Below, one piece after another: positions 25,673-33,118 of a stretch of 64,000 nucleotides of DNA. The stretch is from Streptomyces durocortorensis (GTDB lineage: Bacteria > Actinomycetota > Actinomycetes > Streptomycetales > Streptomycetaceae): contig NZ_CP134500.1 in the NCBI RefSeq assembly GCF_031760065.1, forward strand, positions 2,046,001 to 2,110,000. Reading direction: 5' to 3'. The notes under the pieces were generated by a model. It was given only the letters and a program-made list of their open reading frames with translations, had not been told where the DNA came from and did not search any database. The position numbers and the translations under genes were made by a program. Positions within the stretch are counted from its first letter, which is position 1; each line of letters begins with the position of its first letter.

Positions 25673-26152
25673 GTGGCCCTCCCCCTGTGGGTGCTCGTGG
25701 CACTGATTCCCGAAGTAGTGCTCACCTGCTCGCTGCTGCGCTGGCTGCCGGTGAAGCGGGAGCGGTGGATGGCGGCCATGCCGCTTCCGGTGACCGTCGT
25801 ACTGGCCCTGACGCTGCGGCTTCTCGCCGAGGTGTCGTGGCCGACCGTCCTCGCCACCTGCGCGGGGTTCCTCTGGGGTGCCGTGCTCGCGTTGGCACCC
25901 TTCCGCGGGTGGGTGTCGTCCTGGACGCTCCCGCTGCGTGGCGAGGCGCGGCTGCGGTGGCCGGAGGCGGCGCTCGTGGTGGTGGGGGTGGTCACCCCCC
26001 TGTCGGGCAAGCGGACGGACGCGGCGCTGGAGAAGGCGTTCGCGGTACGTCAGGTGGTACGGGCCCGGGGGCCTTTTCCCGCGGCCCTGGGAATGGCGCT
26101 GCTGGTGCTTCCGACGGCGGCCGCGGTGGTTGCCGGGTGGGTCACCCGATAG
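25673..26152 (+). CDS. Multi-pass membrane protein, 159 residues
   Basis: From a GTG at 25673 with AAAGGAG five bases upstream. Hydrophobic segments at about residues 4-23 (PLWVLVALIPEVVLTCSLL), 33-54, 57-78 (WPTVLATCAGFLWGAVLAL) and 134-155, separated by a longer amphipathic/basic segment (about 90-130, with SGKRTDAALEKAFAVRQVVR). No domain recognised. It follows the 125-residue membrane gene and a 7-nt repeat and is likely part of the same unit as the ALF-repeat protein. It could be a second partner protein. Confidence 0.75.
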   Translation: MALPLWVLVALIPEVVLTCSLLRWLPVKRERWMAAMPLPVTVVLALTLRLLAEVSWPTVLATCAGFLWGAVLALAPFRGWVSSWTLPLRGEARLRWPEAALVVVGVVTPLSGKRTDAALEKAFAVRQVVRARGPFPAALGMALLVLPTAAAVVAGWVTR

Positions 26153-26271
26153 GCGCCGGGCACGGGCACCGCACGACAACTCGTGTTTGAATACGCAGAC
26201 TTGAGCCGGAAATTCGGCGAGAGAAACAAAGAGACACCGCACACATATCCATGAACGGAAAGGCAATCATC

Positions 26272-26775
26272 ATGAAGCTTGCGCGACGCGTGGTCGCCAC
26301 GGGCGTGGCAACCGCCGCCTGCATCGCGGCGGTCGTCACCGTGGCCCACGCCGACGAGGCTCGGACCAGACCTGCGGCAGCCGCCGCGGACGAGCTTCCC
26401 CCGCACGCCGTCGAGGACTTCGCCTACCCGGGAGCGGACCGGATCGAGGCGGAGCTCGGCATCGTCCTCAAGCGCGGCAACGGCCACATCACCCTCGCGG
26501 ACTGCGCCTCCGACGGCAGCTTCCTGGAGGTGTACTCGCGCACCAAGGGCCGGATCTGCTTCCGCGTGACGGGCACGACCGGCTACCTCAGCGTGGAGAT
26601 ACCCACGGTCTACGGCGTCAAGGGCGCGGCCTCGCACGAGGCCGACGTGAAGCTGACCGCCGAGGACGACGAGCAGAACATCTCCGTCGCCAAGAACGAG
26701 TGGAAGGGCGTCGGGGAGGCCGCGGACCCGGAGGGCCGCGACCACGTGTTGGTCGAGCTCTCCACCTCCGCGTGA
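26272..26775 (+). CDS. Small secreted protein
   Basis: 167 residues from ATG 26272 (GGAAAGG eight bases upstream; ATG 26251 is an in-frame alternative). A Sec signal is clear: MKLARR, a hydrophobic core, then cleavage near VAHADEA. The mature part of about 135 residues has two cysteines (ADCAS and GRICFR, likely one disulfide) and beta-strand patterns (LEVYSRTKGRICFRVTGTTG, YLSVEIPTVYG). No family recognised. The upstream 113 bp is AT-richer than its surroundings and may hold a separate promoter. A strong terminator follows. Confidence 0.75.
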   Translation: MKLARRVVATGVATAACIAAVVTVAHADEARTRPAAAAADELPPHAVEDFAYPGADRIEAELGIVLKRGNGHITLADCASDGSFLEVYSRTKGRICFRVTGTTGYLSVEIPTVYGVKGAASHEADVKLTAEDDEQNISVAKNEWKGVGEAADPEGRDHVLVELSTSA

Positions 26776-26799
26776 TCTCCGCGTAGCTCAGTCTCCGTA

Positions 26800-26851
26800 G
26801 GCCCCGTGCCTCGCACGCGCAGTCCGTCCCACGCGTACGAGGCACGGGGCC
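26800..26851 (+). terminator. Hairpin terminator after the secreted protein
   Basis: Perfect 14-bp arms (26800-26813 and 26838-26851) with a 24-nt loop, 25 bp past the stop at 26775. It isolates the ALF-module from the following acetyltransferase gene. Confidence 0.7.
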
Positions 26852-26909
26852 GTTCCGAAGCGTGCCTTTATGCTTTCCGGGCACATCGGCTCTCCGGAAG
26901 GCGCACAAC

Positions 26910-27506
26910 GTGAACTACAGGGTCCAGCCCACAGCCCAGGTCGACGAGACCGCCGAGATCGGGGCAGGCTCCAGCGTCTGGGAGCTGGCACAGATCCGCG
27001 AGGGCGCCCGGCTCGGCGAGGGCTGCGTCGTCGGCCGCGGCGCTTACGTCGGTACCGGTGTGCGCATCGGCGACAACGTGAAGCTGCAGAACTACGCCCT
27101 CGTCTACGAGCCGGCGGAGCTCGGCGACGGCGTCTTCGTCGGCCCCGCGGTCGTCCTCACCAACGACCACAACCCTCGCTCGGTCGACCCCGACGGCAAG
27201 CAGAAGCGCGGGGGTGACTGGGAGGCCGTGGGTGTCAAGGTAGCCGAGGGGGCCTCGCTCGGCGCGCGCTCGGTCTGTGTCGCTCCGGTCCGGATCGGCC
27301 GATGGGCGATGGTCGCTGCGGGTGCTGTGGTCACCAAGGACGTACCGGACTTCGCGCTGGTCGTCGGCGTACCGGCCCGGCAGATCGGCTGGGTCGGACG
27401 GGCCGGAGTACGACTGACCGAGCGCACGGGCGAGCCGGGCGTGTGGGAGTGCCCGCAGAGCGGAACGGTCTACGACGAGACGGACGGCGTGCTGTCCGAG
27501 CGCTGA
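26910..27506 (+). CDS. wbpD: UDP-2-acetamido-3-amino-2,3-dideoxy-glucuronate N-acetyltransferase (WbpD-like)
   Basis: 198 residues from GTG 26910 with GGAAGG eight bases upstream. The left-handed beta-helix hexapeptide repeats are clear (TAEIGAGSSVWELAQIREGA, GEGCVVGRGAYVGTGVRIGD, VGVKVAEGASLGARSVCVAP), with the TNDHNPR segment typical of WbpD/WlbB N-acetyltransferases. The enzyme acetylates the 3-amino group using acetyl-CoA. Its pathway partners lie convergently at 27583-34233 on the other strand, which supports this assignment over a general acetyltransferase. A 31-bp hairpin separates the two units. The last 35 residues are an extra tail. Confidence 0.82.
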   Translation: MNYRVQPTAQVDETAEIGAGSSVWELAQIREGARLGEGCVVGRGAYVGTGVRIGDNVKLQNYALVYEPAELGDGVFVGPAVVLTNDHNPRSVDPDGKQKRGGDWEAVGVKVAEGASLGARSVCVAPVRIGRWAMVAAGAVVTKDVPDFALVVGVPARQIGWVGRAGVRLTERTGEPGVWECPQSGTVYDETDGVLSER

Positions 27507-27514
27507 GAGGCATT

Positions 27515-27581
27515 CCGTCCGAAGACGCGGAGAGGGCGGGCGCCCGGCCTGGGCGCCCGCCCTCTCCGCGTCTTCGGACGG
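27515..27581. terminator. 31-bp perfect bidirectional hairpin
   Basis: Arms 27515-27545 and 27551-27581 are exact reverse complements over 31 bp with a 5-nt loop. It lies 8 bp after the wbpD-like stop and one base before the wbpA-like stop of the convergent gene, so it serves both strands. Confidence 0.9.
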
Positions 27582-27582
27582 C

Positions 27583-28866
27583 TCAGCCGCCGATGACCAC
27601 GCGGCGCACGCCCGCCCAGTTGGCCGGGTCCGTGGTGCGGCGGCCGTCGACGAGGACGCGCACGTCCGGGAGGTCGGCGGCGGACAGCTCGCGGTACTCG
27701 GCGTGGTCCGCCTGGAGGATCGCGGCGGTGACGGCCTGGCCCTCGTGCGGGATGAGGCCGAGGGCGGTCAGCTCCTCGGGGGTGTACATCGGGTCCGAGA
27801 CGAACGGCACCGCGCCACGCGCCTTGAGGGACTCGACGACTCCGAAGACGCCGGAGAACGCGGTCTCCTTGACGCCACCGCGGTAGGCCGCGCCCAGCAC
27901 CAGGACTCCGACGCCGTCCAGGTCGCCGTAGGCGGCGGCCAGCAGGTCGACGGCGTACGCGGGCATCGCGGCGTTGGCCTCGCGGGCCGAGCGTACGACG
28001 GTGGCCTCCGGGTCGTTCCACAGGTACATCCGCGGGTAGATCGGGATGCAGTGGCCGCCGACGGCGATGCCCGGCTGGTGGATGTGGCTGTAGGGCTGGC
28101 TGTTGCAGGCCTCGATGACCTTCTTGACGTCGATGTCGTTCCGGTCGGCGAACCGGGCGAACTGGTTGGCCAGGCCGATGTTGACGTCGCGGTAGGTGGT
28201 CTCGGCGAGCTTCGCGAGCTCGGAGGCCTCCGCCGTGCCGAGGTCCCAGACACCGTTCGGGCGCGGCAGGTCCTCACGCTCGTCGAAGTCGAGCACGGAC
28301 TCGTAGAAGGTGACGCCCGCCGCGGCGGACGCCTCGTCGATGCCGCCGACAAGCTTGGGGTAGCGGCGCAGGTCGGCGAAGACCCGGCCGGTGAGGACGC
28401 GCTCCGGCGAGAAGACGAGGTGGAAGTCCTCGCCCGGGGTGAGACCCGAGCCCTCGGCCAGCATCGGCGCCCAGCGGGTACGGGTCGTGCCGACCGGCAG
28501 CGTGGTCTCGTAGCTGACCAGCGTGCCGGGCTTGAGGCCCGCCGCGATGGCCTTGGTCGCGGCGTCCATCCAGCCGAAGTCGGGGGTGCCCTCGGCGTCC
28601 ACGAAGAGGGGGACGACGACCACGACGGCGTCGGACGCGGCGACCGCGGCCGTGGTGTCCGTCGTGGCGGAAAGCAGACCGGCGCCGACCGTCTCCTTCA
28701 GCTTGACGTCCAGGTCGTGCTCACCGGGGAACGGCTCGGTGGCCGCGTTGACCAGCTCGACGACCTTCTCGTTGACGTCCGCGCCGATGACCTTGTGGCC
28801 CTTGGCGGCGAACTGCACGGCGAGCGGAAGTCCGATCTTGCCGAGCGCGACTACACAGATGTTCAT
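27583..28866 (-). CDS. wbpA: UDP-N-acetylglucosamine 6-dehydrogenase (WbpA-like)
   Basis: 427 residues starting MNICVVALGKIGLPLAVQFA, a Rossmann NAD-binding start. The catalytic cysteine is in GGHCIPIYP near residue 265, and GTAEASELAKLAETTYRDVN is the conserved central segment of nucleotide-sugar dehydrogenases. WbpA oxidises UDP-GlcNAc to UDP-GlcNAcA, consuming two NAD per sugar. The following Wbp-like genes make this substrate more likely than UDP-glucose. It is the last gene of the minus-strand operon, 4 bp after the GT2 stop, and ends next to the convergent N-acetyltransferase. Confidence 0.85.
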   Translation of the reverse strand: MNICVVALGKIGLPLAVQFAAKGHKVIGADVNEKVVELVNAATEPFPGEHDLDVKLKETVGAGLLSATTDTTAAVAASDAVVVVVPLFVDAEGTPDFGWMDAATKAIAAGLKPGTLVSYETTLPVGTTRTRWAPMLAEGSGLTPGEDFHLVFSPERVLTGRVFADLRRYPKLVGGIDEASAAAGVTFYESVLDFDEREDLPRPNGVWDLGTAEASELAKLAETTYRDVNIGLANQFARFADRNDIDVKKVIEACNSQPYSHIHQPGIAVGGHCIPIYPRMYLWNDPEATVVRSAREANAAMPAYAVDLLAAAYGDLDGVGVLVLGAAYRGGVKETAFSGVFGVVESLKARGAVPFVSDPMYTPEELTALGLIPHEGQAVTAAILQADHAEYRELSAADLPDVRVLVDGRRTTDPANWAGVRRVVIGG

Positions 28867-28870
28867 CGGG

Positions 28871-30532
28871 TTACTTCCTCTTCGACCTGGACAGTGTGCG
28901 GCGCAGCCGTGCGCCCACGCTCTTCGACCTGGACAGCGTTCGGCGCAGCCGTGCGCCCACGCTGGGCTTCGGTTCCCACAGCGGGGCCGTCGTGATCACG
29001 AGACGGCCCTTCGTGTTCGGGTTCGCCGCGACACGGTGGGGGGCGGTGCTCCCCCAGCGGCGTGCCAGCGGCAGCGGCTGCCCTTCGGTGCGGACCGGGA
29101 TCTCGTACGTCGAACCCGCCACGTCCGCGTAGAGGCGGACGCCCCTCTTGGCGCGCGCGGCGGCGAGCGGGATGCGGGCGGTCAGCAGGGTACCGCCGTC
29201 CTCGGCGGTCCCGGCCGTGAGCGTGCCGGTCCTCTTCGGGCGCGGGGCGTCCTTGGGGAGCTTGCGCGCACCGGGCTTGTCCGCGCTCTGCGGCATGGCT
29301 CCCTGGGCCAGGGCGACGACGGCCGAGGCCGTGTCGCCGGTGACGCCGACGCGCAGCTTCACGGTGAGCGCGAGCTCCTCGCCGTGCTGCTCCCAGTCGG
29401 CCGACTCCAGTCGCGTACCGGCGGAGAGGCGTCCCGCCACCGTCTCGCCGAGCACCTCGTAGTACCGCTCGTCGAGGCCGACGGCCGCGTCCCGGAATCC
29501 GGGGTAGACGGCGAAGGCCCGGTCGCCCTCCAGCAGGAAGGGCGGCGCTCCGTGGTCGGTCTCCTCCGCGATGGCGCGGGTGAGCTCCTCGACGGCGCCG
29601 CGCCGGGCCAGGCCGAAGCGCACGCGGCGCTTGACTCCGGTGCCGTCGCGCAGGCCGTCGGTGAAGTAGGTGTCCACCAGCGCGCCGACGCCCTCGCACA
29701 CCTGGCGGCGGGTGTCCGGGTCGAGGGCGGGGAAGTCCTTCTGGAGGAGCTTGGAGAGCTCCCAGTCGAAGTGGCGCTTGAGCACCGCGTCACGCTGCGG
29801 ACCCGCGGGGATCAGAGCGGCTGTGTGCTCCATGATCCTTGCGGTGCACCGGAGCCGGGCCAGGTGGTTCGCCCGGTAGGTGATGTTGCTGGCGTCGCCG
29901 CGCTTGACCGCGTAGTAGCAGGTGTAGTCGGAGATCACGGAGATCTTCCGGGCCCGGACGCACGCCTCGATGGTGAACGGCTGGTCGCTGCCGACCGGCA
30001 GGTCCTCGGGGAAGCGGAGTCCGTGCTTCTCCACCAGTTCACGGCGGAAGAGCTTGGTGTTGGCCAGCGTGAAGGGAAGCGCCGAGTCGTAGAGGCTGAT
30101 GCTGGGATGGTTCCCGTCGTACAGCTTCTGGTGGACGTAGCGCCCGTTCGTGCCGACCATCCTGCCGACGACCACGTCCGACTCGTTGGCGTCGGCACAG
30201 GCGACCATCCGCTCCAGCGCCTCTTCGCCGAGATAGTCGTCCGCACCTATGAAATAGACGAAACGGCCTGTGGCCACGCCCAGCGCCCGGTTACTCGGCG
30301 CGGCAGGGCCCCCGGAGTTCGGCTGGTGGATCACCTTCACCACGTCGGGGTAGCGCTCGGCGAACCGGTCGAGCTCCGCACCGCTCCCGTCGGTCGACCC
30401 GTCGTCGACGGCCACGACCTCCAGCCGCTCCGGGCCGATGCTCTGCCGGACCAGGGAGTTCAGACACTCCGTGAGGTAGGGCATGGTGTTGTAGACGGCG
30501 ACGACGACGGTGACATCGGGGTCTCGTGTCAT
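28871..30532 (-). CDS. GT2 family glycosyltransferase with duplicated basic tail
   Basis: 553 residues. The GT-A domain is in residues 1-230: PDVTVVVAVYNTMPYLTECL, VAVDDGSTDGSG, NSGGPAAPSNRALGVATGR and FIGADDYLG (an ADD rather than the DxD form of its paralogue). A second domain of about 150 residues follows, then a beta-rich region and a basic C-terminus in which SVGARLRRTLSRSK occurs twice in tandem. The ATG overlaps the upstream GT4 stop by 4 bp and the gene ends 4 bp before the dehydrogenase gene. It probably adds the diacetamido-uronic sugar or an adjacent residue. It is paralogous to the GT2 at 13002-14234. Confidence 0.85.
   Translation of the reverse strand: MTRDPDVTVVVAVYNTMPYLTECLNSLVRQSIGPERLEVVAVDDGSTDGSGAELDRFAERYPDVVKVIHQPNSGGPAAPSNRALGVATGRFVYFIGADDYLGEEALERMVACADANESDVVVGRMVGTNGRYVHQKLYDGNHPSISLYDSALPFTLANTKLFRRELVEKHGLRFPEDLPVGSDQPFTIEACVRARKISVISDYTCYYAVKRGDASNITYRANHLARLRCTARIMEHTAALIPAGPQRDAVLKRHFDWELSKLLQKDFPALDPDTRRQVCEGVGALVDTYFTDGLRDGTGVKRRVRFGLARRGAVEELTRAIAEETDHGAPPFLLEGDRAFAVYPGFRDAAVGLDERYYEVLGETVAGRLSAGTRLESADWEQHGEELALTVKLRVGVTGDTASAVVALAQGAMPQSADKPGARKLPKDAPRPKRTGTLTAGTAEDGGTLLTARIPLAAARAKRGVRLYADVAGSTYEIPVRTEGQPLPLARRWGSTAPHRVAANPNTKGRLVITTAPLWEPKPSVGARLRRTLSRSKSVGARLRRTLSRSKRK
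28880..28963 (-). repeat. 42-bp in-frame tandem duplication
   Basis: Copies at 28880-28921 and 28922-28963 differ at two positions. They encode two copies of a 14-residue Arg-rich unit at the very end of the GT2 protein. Confidence 0.95.
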
Positions 30533-32109
30533 GCCATCACCTGGGAGCCCGGCTGTTCCGCGTCCACCGGTGCCGCTCCGGTGAGCCGCGTGTACACGCC
30601 GTCCAGGACCTCGGCCTGAGCCTCCCAGGTCCAGTTCTCCAGCAGCCCCTCGCGTCCGTAGGCAGCGCGGTACTTCGCCGGGTCTGCGAGCACCGACTTG
30701 ACCGCCCGTACGTAGTCGGACACGTCCTCAGCGGTGAAGACCTCGCCCTGGCCGGTCCGGGCGACCATCTCCCCCATCGTCTTGACGTCGCTCACCACGA
30801 ACGGCAGGCGGGCGTGGGAGTACTCGAAGAACTTGGTGATCAGGGCGATCTCGTGGTTCGGCCAGTGGTGGATGGGGATGACGCCCACGTCCGCCGCTGA
30901 CAGGAAGGGGACCACCTGGTAGTGAGGCACGTACGGCAGGATGTGCAGCCGGTCGGAGACACCCAGTTCGGCGGCGCGCTCCTTGAGCTCCTGCATGTAC
31001 GCCGAGTTGGGCCGCAGGACGACGAAGGCCACGTGCGTGCCGGGGAGCTGGGGCAGTCCCTCGACCATGACGTCGAGGCCCCGCTGCGGCGCCGCAGCGC
31101 CGCTGTAGACCGCCAGCGGGACGTCCGGACCGATGCCGCACAGTTCACGCAGGTCGGGCACCGGCTCCGCGGCCTGCTCCGGAGAGATCTCGGCGTCCGG
31201 GGCGTTGAGCACCACCTCCGGCAGGGCCTTCAGGCCGTGACGCTCGACCAGCATCTCCGCCAGGGTGCTGGAGACGGTGGTGACGGCGTCGGCGTACTTC
31301 GCGTACTCCCGCTCGTGCCCGCACTGCGCGACGTGCCAGCGCGGGTGCGGGCTCCACGGCTTGATGCCGGGCAGGAACTCGTGCACGTCCCAGAGGAGCT
31401 TGACCGTCCGCCCCTTGGCCTCGGCGCGCAGCTTCGCCCGCGCGGCCACGCCGAGCATGCGGAAGTCGTTGGCGTGGATCACGTCGGGTTCGAGCCGGTC
31501 GATGACCTTCCCGTACGCCAGCTCGAAGTCCCACAGGGCCGGGTCGAGGCGTCGCCAGGCCCGGTCACCCATGGTGCGAATCCAGAAAGCCGTGGTGAAA
31601 CGGTCCAGCCGCGAATCCATGCTCTTGCGACGCTGTGCGAGCGCCTCAGTGCGACCGGCCCGGAGGTGCACCCACTTGCTCAGCGTCTTCGCCAGCAGAC
31701 GGGGAGGCAGCAGACGTGCGGTGCCCAGCGGCGACCCGCTGCGCCTGGCTTCGACGCTCCGGACGTTCAGCTCGGCGCGCCAGGCCTTCATCCGCTGCTT
31801 GCGGTACTCGGCGAGCGGGCCGGGCGGATACGCGAGAGGCGAACGCAGCACGGCCCTGCGGTACTCGTGACGGCGGCGATGCATGGGCGTCGGCACATGC
31901 AACAGGCGGACCTGGGCGTCGCCGAGCCACCACTTCTGGTTCTTCTTGGTGGGCGACTTGCCCAGAAGCACCACGTCCCAGCCGGCCTCCGCCGCTGAGC
32001 GGGCTTCCTTCTGCACCCGGGAATCGCCGTTGACGCCGTTGTCGACGAGCATGACGATCTTTCCCCGGGAACTGCGCTCCGGCCCCGCGGCCGAGCTGTC
32101 AATCGCCAT
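30529..32109 (-). CDS. GT4-type (GT-B) glycosyltransferase
   Basis: 526 residues from ATG 32109 (AGGAGAG ten bases upstream). The N-terminus KIVMLVDNGVNGDSRVQKEA, the central DVIHANDFRMLG and LLWDVHEFL, and the C-terminal PLAVYSGAAAPQRGLDVMVE, VGVIPIHHWPNHEIALITKF with FFEYSHARLPFVVSDV match GT-B glycosyltransferases of family 4 (donor-binding E in the FFEY segment). It overlaps the upstream oxidoreductase by 11 bp and the downstream GT2 by 4 bp, so translation is probably coupled. The sugar is unknown; context favours a cell-surface glycan containing the uronic acid made here. Confidence 0.85.
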   Translation of the reverse strand: MAIDSSAAGPERSSRGKIVMLVDNGVNGDSRVQKEARSAAEAGWDVVLLGKSPTKKNQKWWLGDAQVRLLHVPTPMHRRRHEYRRAVLRSPLAYPPGPLAEYRKQRMKAWRAELNVRSVEARRSGSPLGTARLLPPRLLAKTLSKWVHLRAGRTEALAQRRKSMDSRLDRFTTAFWIRTMGDRAWRRLDPALWDFELAYGKVIDRLEPDVIHANDFRMLGVAARAKLRAEAKGRTVKLLWDVHEFLPGIKPWSPHPRWHVAQCGHEREYAKYADAVTTVSSTLAEMLVERHGLKALPEVVLNAPDAEISPEQAAEPVPDLRELCGIGPDVPLAVYSGAAAPQRGLDVMVEGLPQLPGTHVAFVVLRPNSAYMQELKERAAELGVSDRLHILPYVPHYQVVPFLSAADVGVIPIHHWPNHEIALITKFFEYSHARLPFVVSDVKTMGEMVARTGQGEVFTAEDVSDYVRAVKSVLADPAKYRAAYGREGLLENWTWEAQAEVLDGVYTRLTGAAPVDAEQPGSQVMA

Positions 32110-33118
32110 GACGAGCGTGCTCTCCTGTCTCAAATACGACGGTCCGGCCACTGTTGGCCGAGTCGAGCAGCGATGTCGCCACCTCGACGGTACGAAGCCC
32201 CTGGCGCAGCGTGCAGATGTCGGCGGGCTTGCCCTGTACAGCGTCGCGGAAGAGCTCGTGCTCGACAAGCAGCGGCTCGCGCTTGGGGATGGCGTAGCGG
32301 ATCATGTCGCCCTCGGCGACCCCGCGGAACGCGCGCAGCGCCTCCCACTCGGTGGTGACGGCGGCGTTGGAGTGGAACGTGAGGTCGGCGGTGAGGGTGT
32401 CGGCGATGAAACAGCCGCGCTCACCGGTGACCGAGGTGAAGCGCTCCTTGAGCGGGCTCAGCCAGTTGACCAGGTGGTTGACCATCGTGCCGTCGGACAG
32501 CTGGCCGACCGCGGAGACCATGTCCTCGTGCGGGCGGCCGGACTTGGAGACGGTGTGGGCGGCGATCGAGGTGTACGCCTGGCCGGTGACCCAGCTGGTC
32601 AGGTCGATGTCGTGGGTGGCCAGGTCCTTGACCACGCCGACGTCCGCGATGCGGTGCGGGAAGGGGCCCTGGCGGCGGGTGACGACCTGGTAGACGTCGC
32701 CCAGCTCGCCGGCCTCCAGGCGGGCGCGGAGGGAGAGGAGGGCCGGGTTGCAGCGCTCGATGTGGCCGACGCCGGCGACCAGGTCGCGGGATTCGAAGGC
32801 CTCGACGAGGCGGCGGGAGCCTTCGACGGTGTCGGCGAGCGGCTTCTCGATCAGGGCGCAGACACCGGCGTCGGCGAGCTGGAGGCCGACCTCCTCGTGC
32901 AGGCCGGTGGGGCAGGCCACGACGGCGTAGTCGATGCCGAGGGCGATGAGCTCCTCGACGGTGGAGAGCACGGGGGCGCCCTGGGCCCAGCCGTTCTTGT
33001 CGCCCATCGGGTCGACGACGCCGACCAGCTCGACGCCCTCAAGGCTCGCGAGGACACGGGCGTGGTGGCGGCCCATGGAGCCGAGGCCGACGAGCCCGGC
33101 CTTCAGTACGGCGCTCAC
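32099..33118 (-). CDS. wbpB: Gfo/Idh/MocA-family dehydrogenase (WbpB-like)
   Basis: 339 residues from GTG 33118, whose GTGA overlaps the aminotransferase stop. The Rossmann start LKAGLVGLGSMGRHHARVL, the catalytic lysine motif ALIEKPLAD near residue 95 and ATHDIDLTSWVTG near 170 are typical of Gfo/Idh/MocA proteins. In the Wbp pathway this enzyme oxidises C3 of UDP-GlcNAcA to the 3-keto sugar. The assignment comes mainly from its operon: aminotransferase upstream, WbpA-like dehydrogenase and N-acetyltransferase nearby. Other Gfo/Idh activities remain possible. Confidence 0.8.
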   Translation of the reverse strand: MSAVLKAGLVGLGSMGRHHARVLASLEGVELVGVVDPMGDKNGWAQGAPVLSTVEELIALGIDYAVVACPTGLHEEVGLQLADAGVCALIEKPLADTVEGSRRLVEAFESRDLVAGVGHIERCNPALLSLRARLEAGELGDVYQVVTRRQGPFPHRIADVGVVKDLATHDIDLTSWVTGQAYTSIAAHTVSKSGRPHEDMVSAVGQLSDGTMVNHLVNWLSPLKERFTSVTGERGCFIADTLTADLTFHSNAAVTTEWEALRAFRGVAEGDMIRYAIPKREPLLVEHELFRDAVQGKPADICTLRQGLRTVEVATSLLDSANSGRTVVFETGEHARHGD

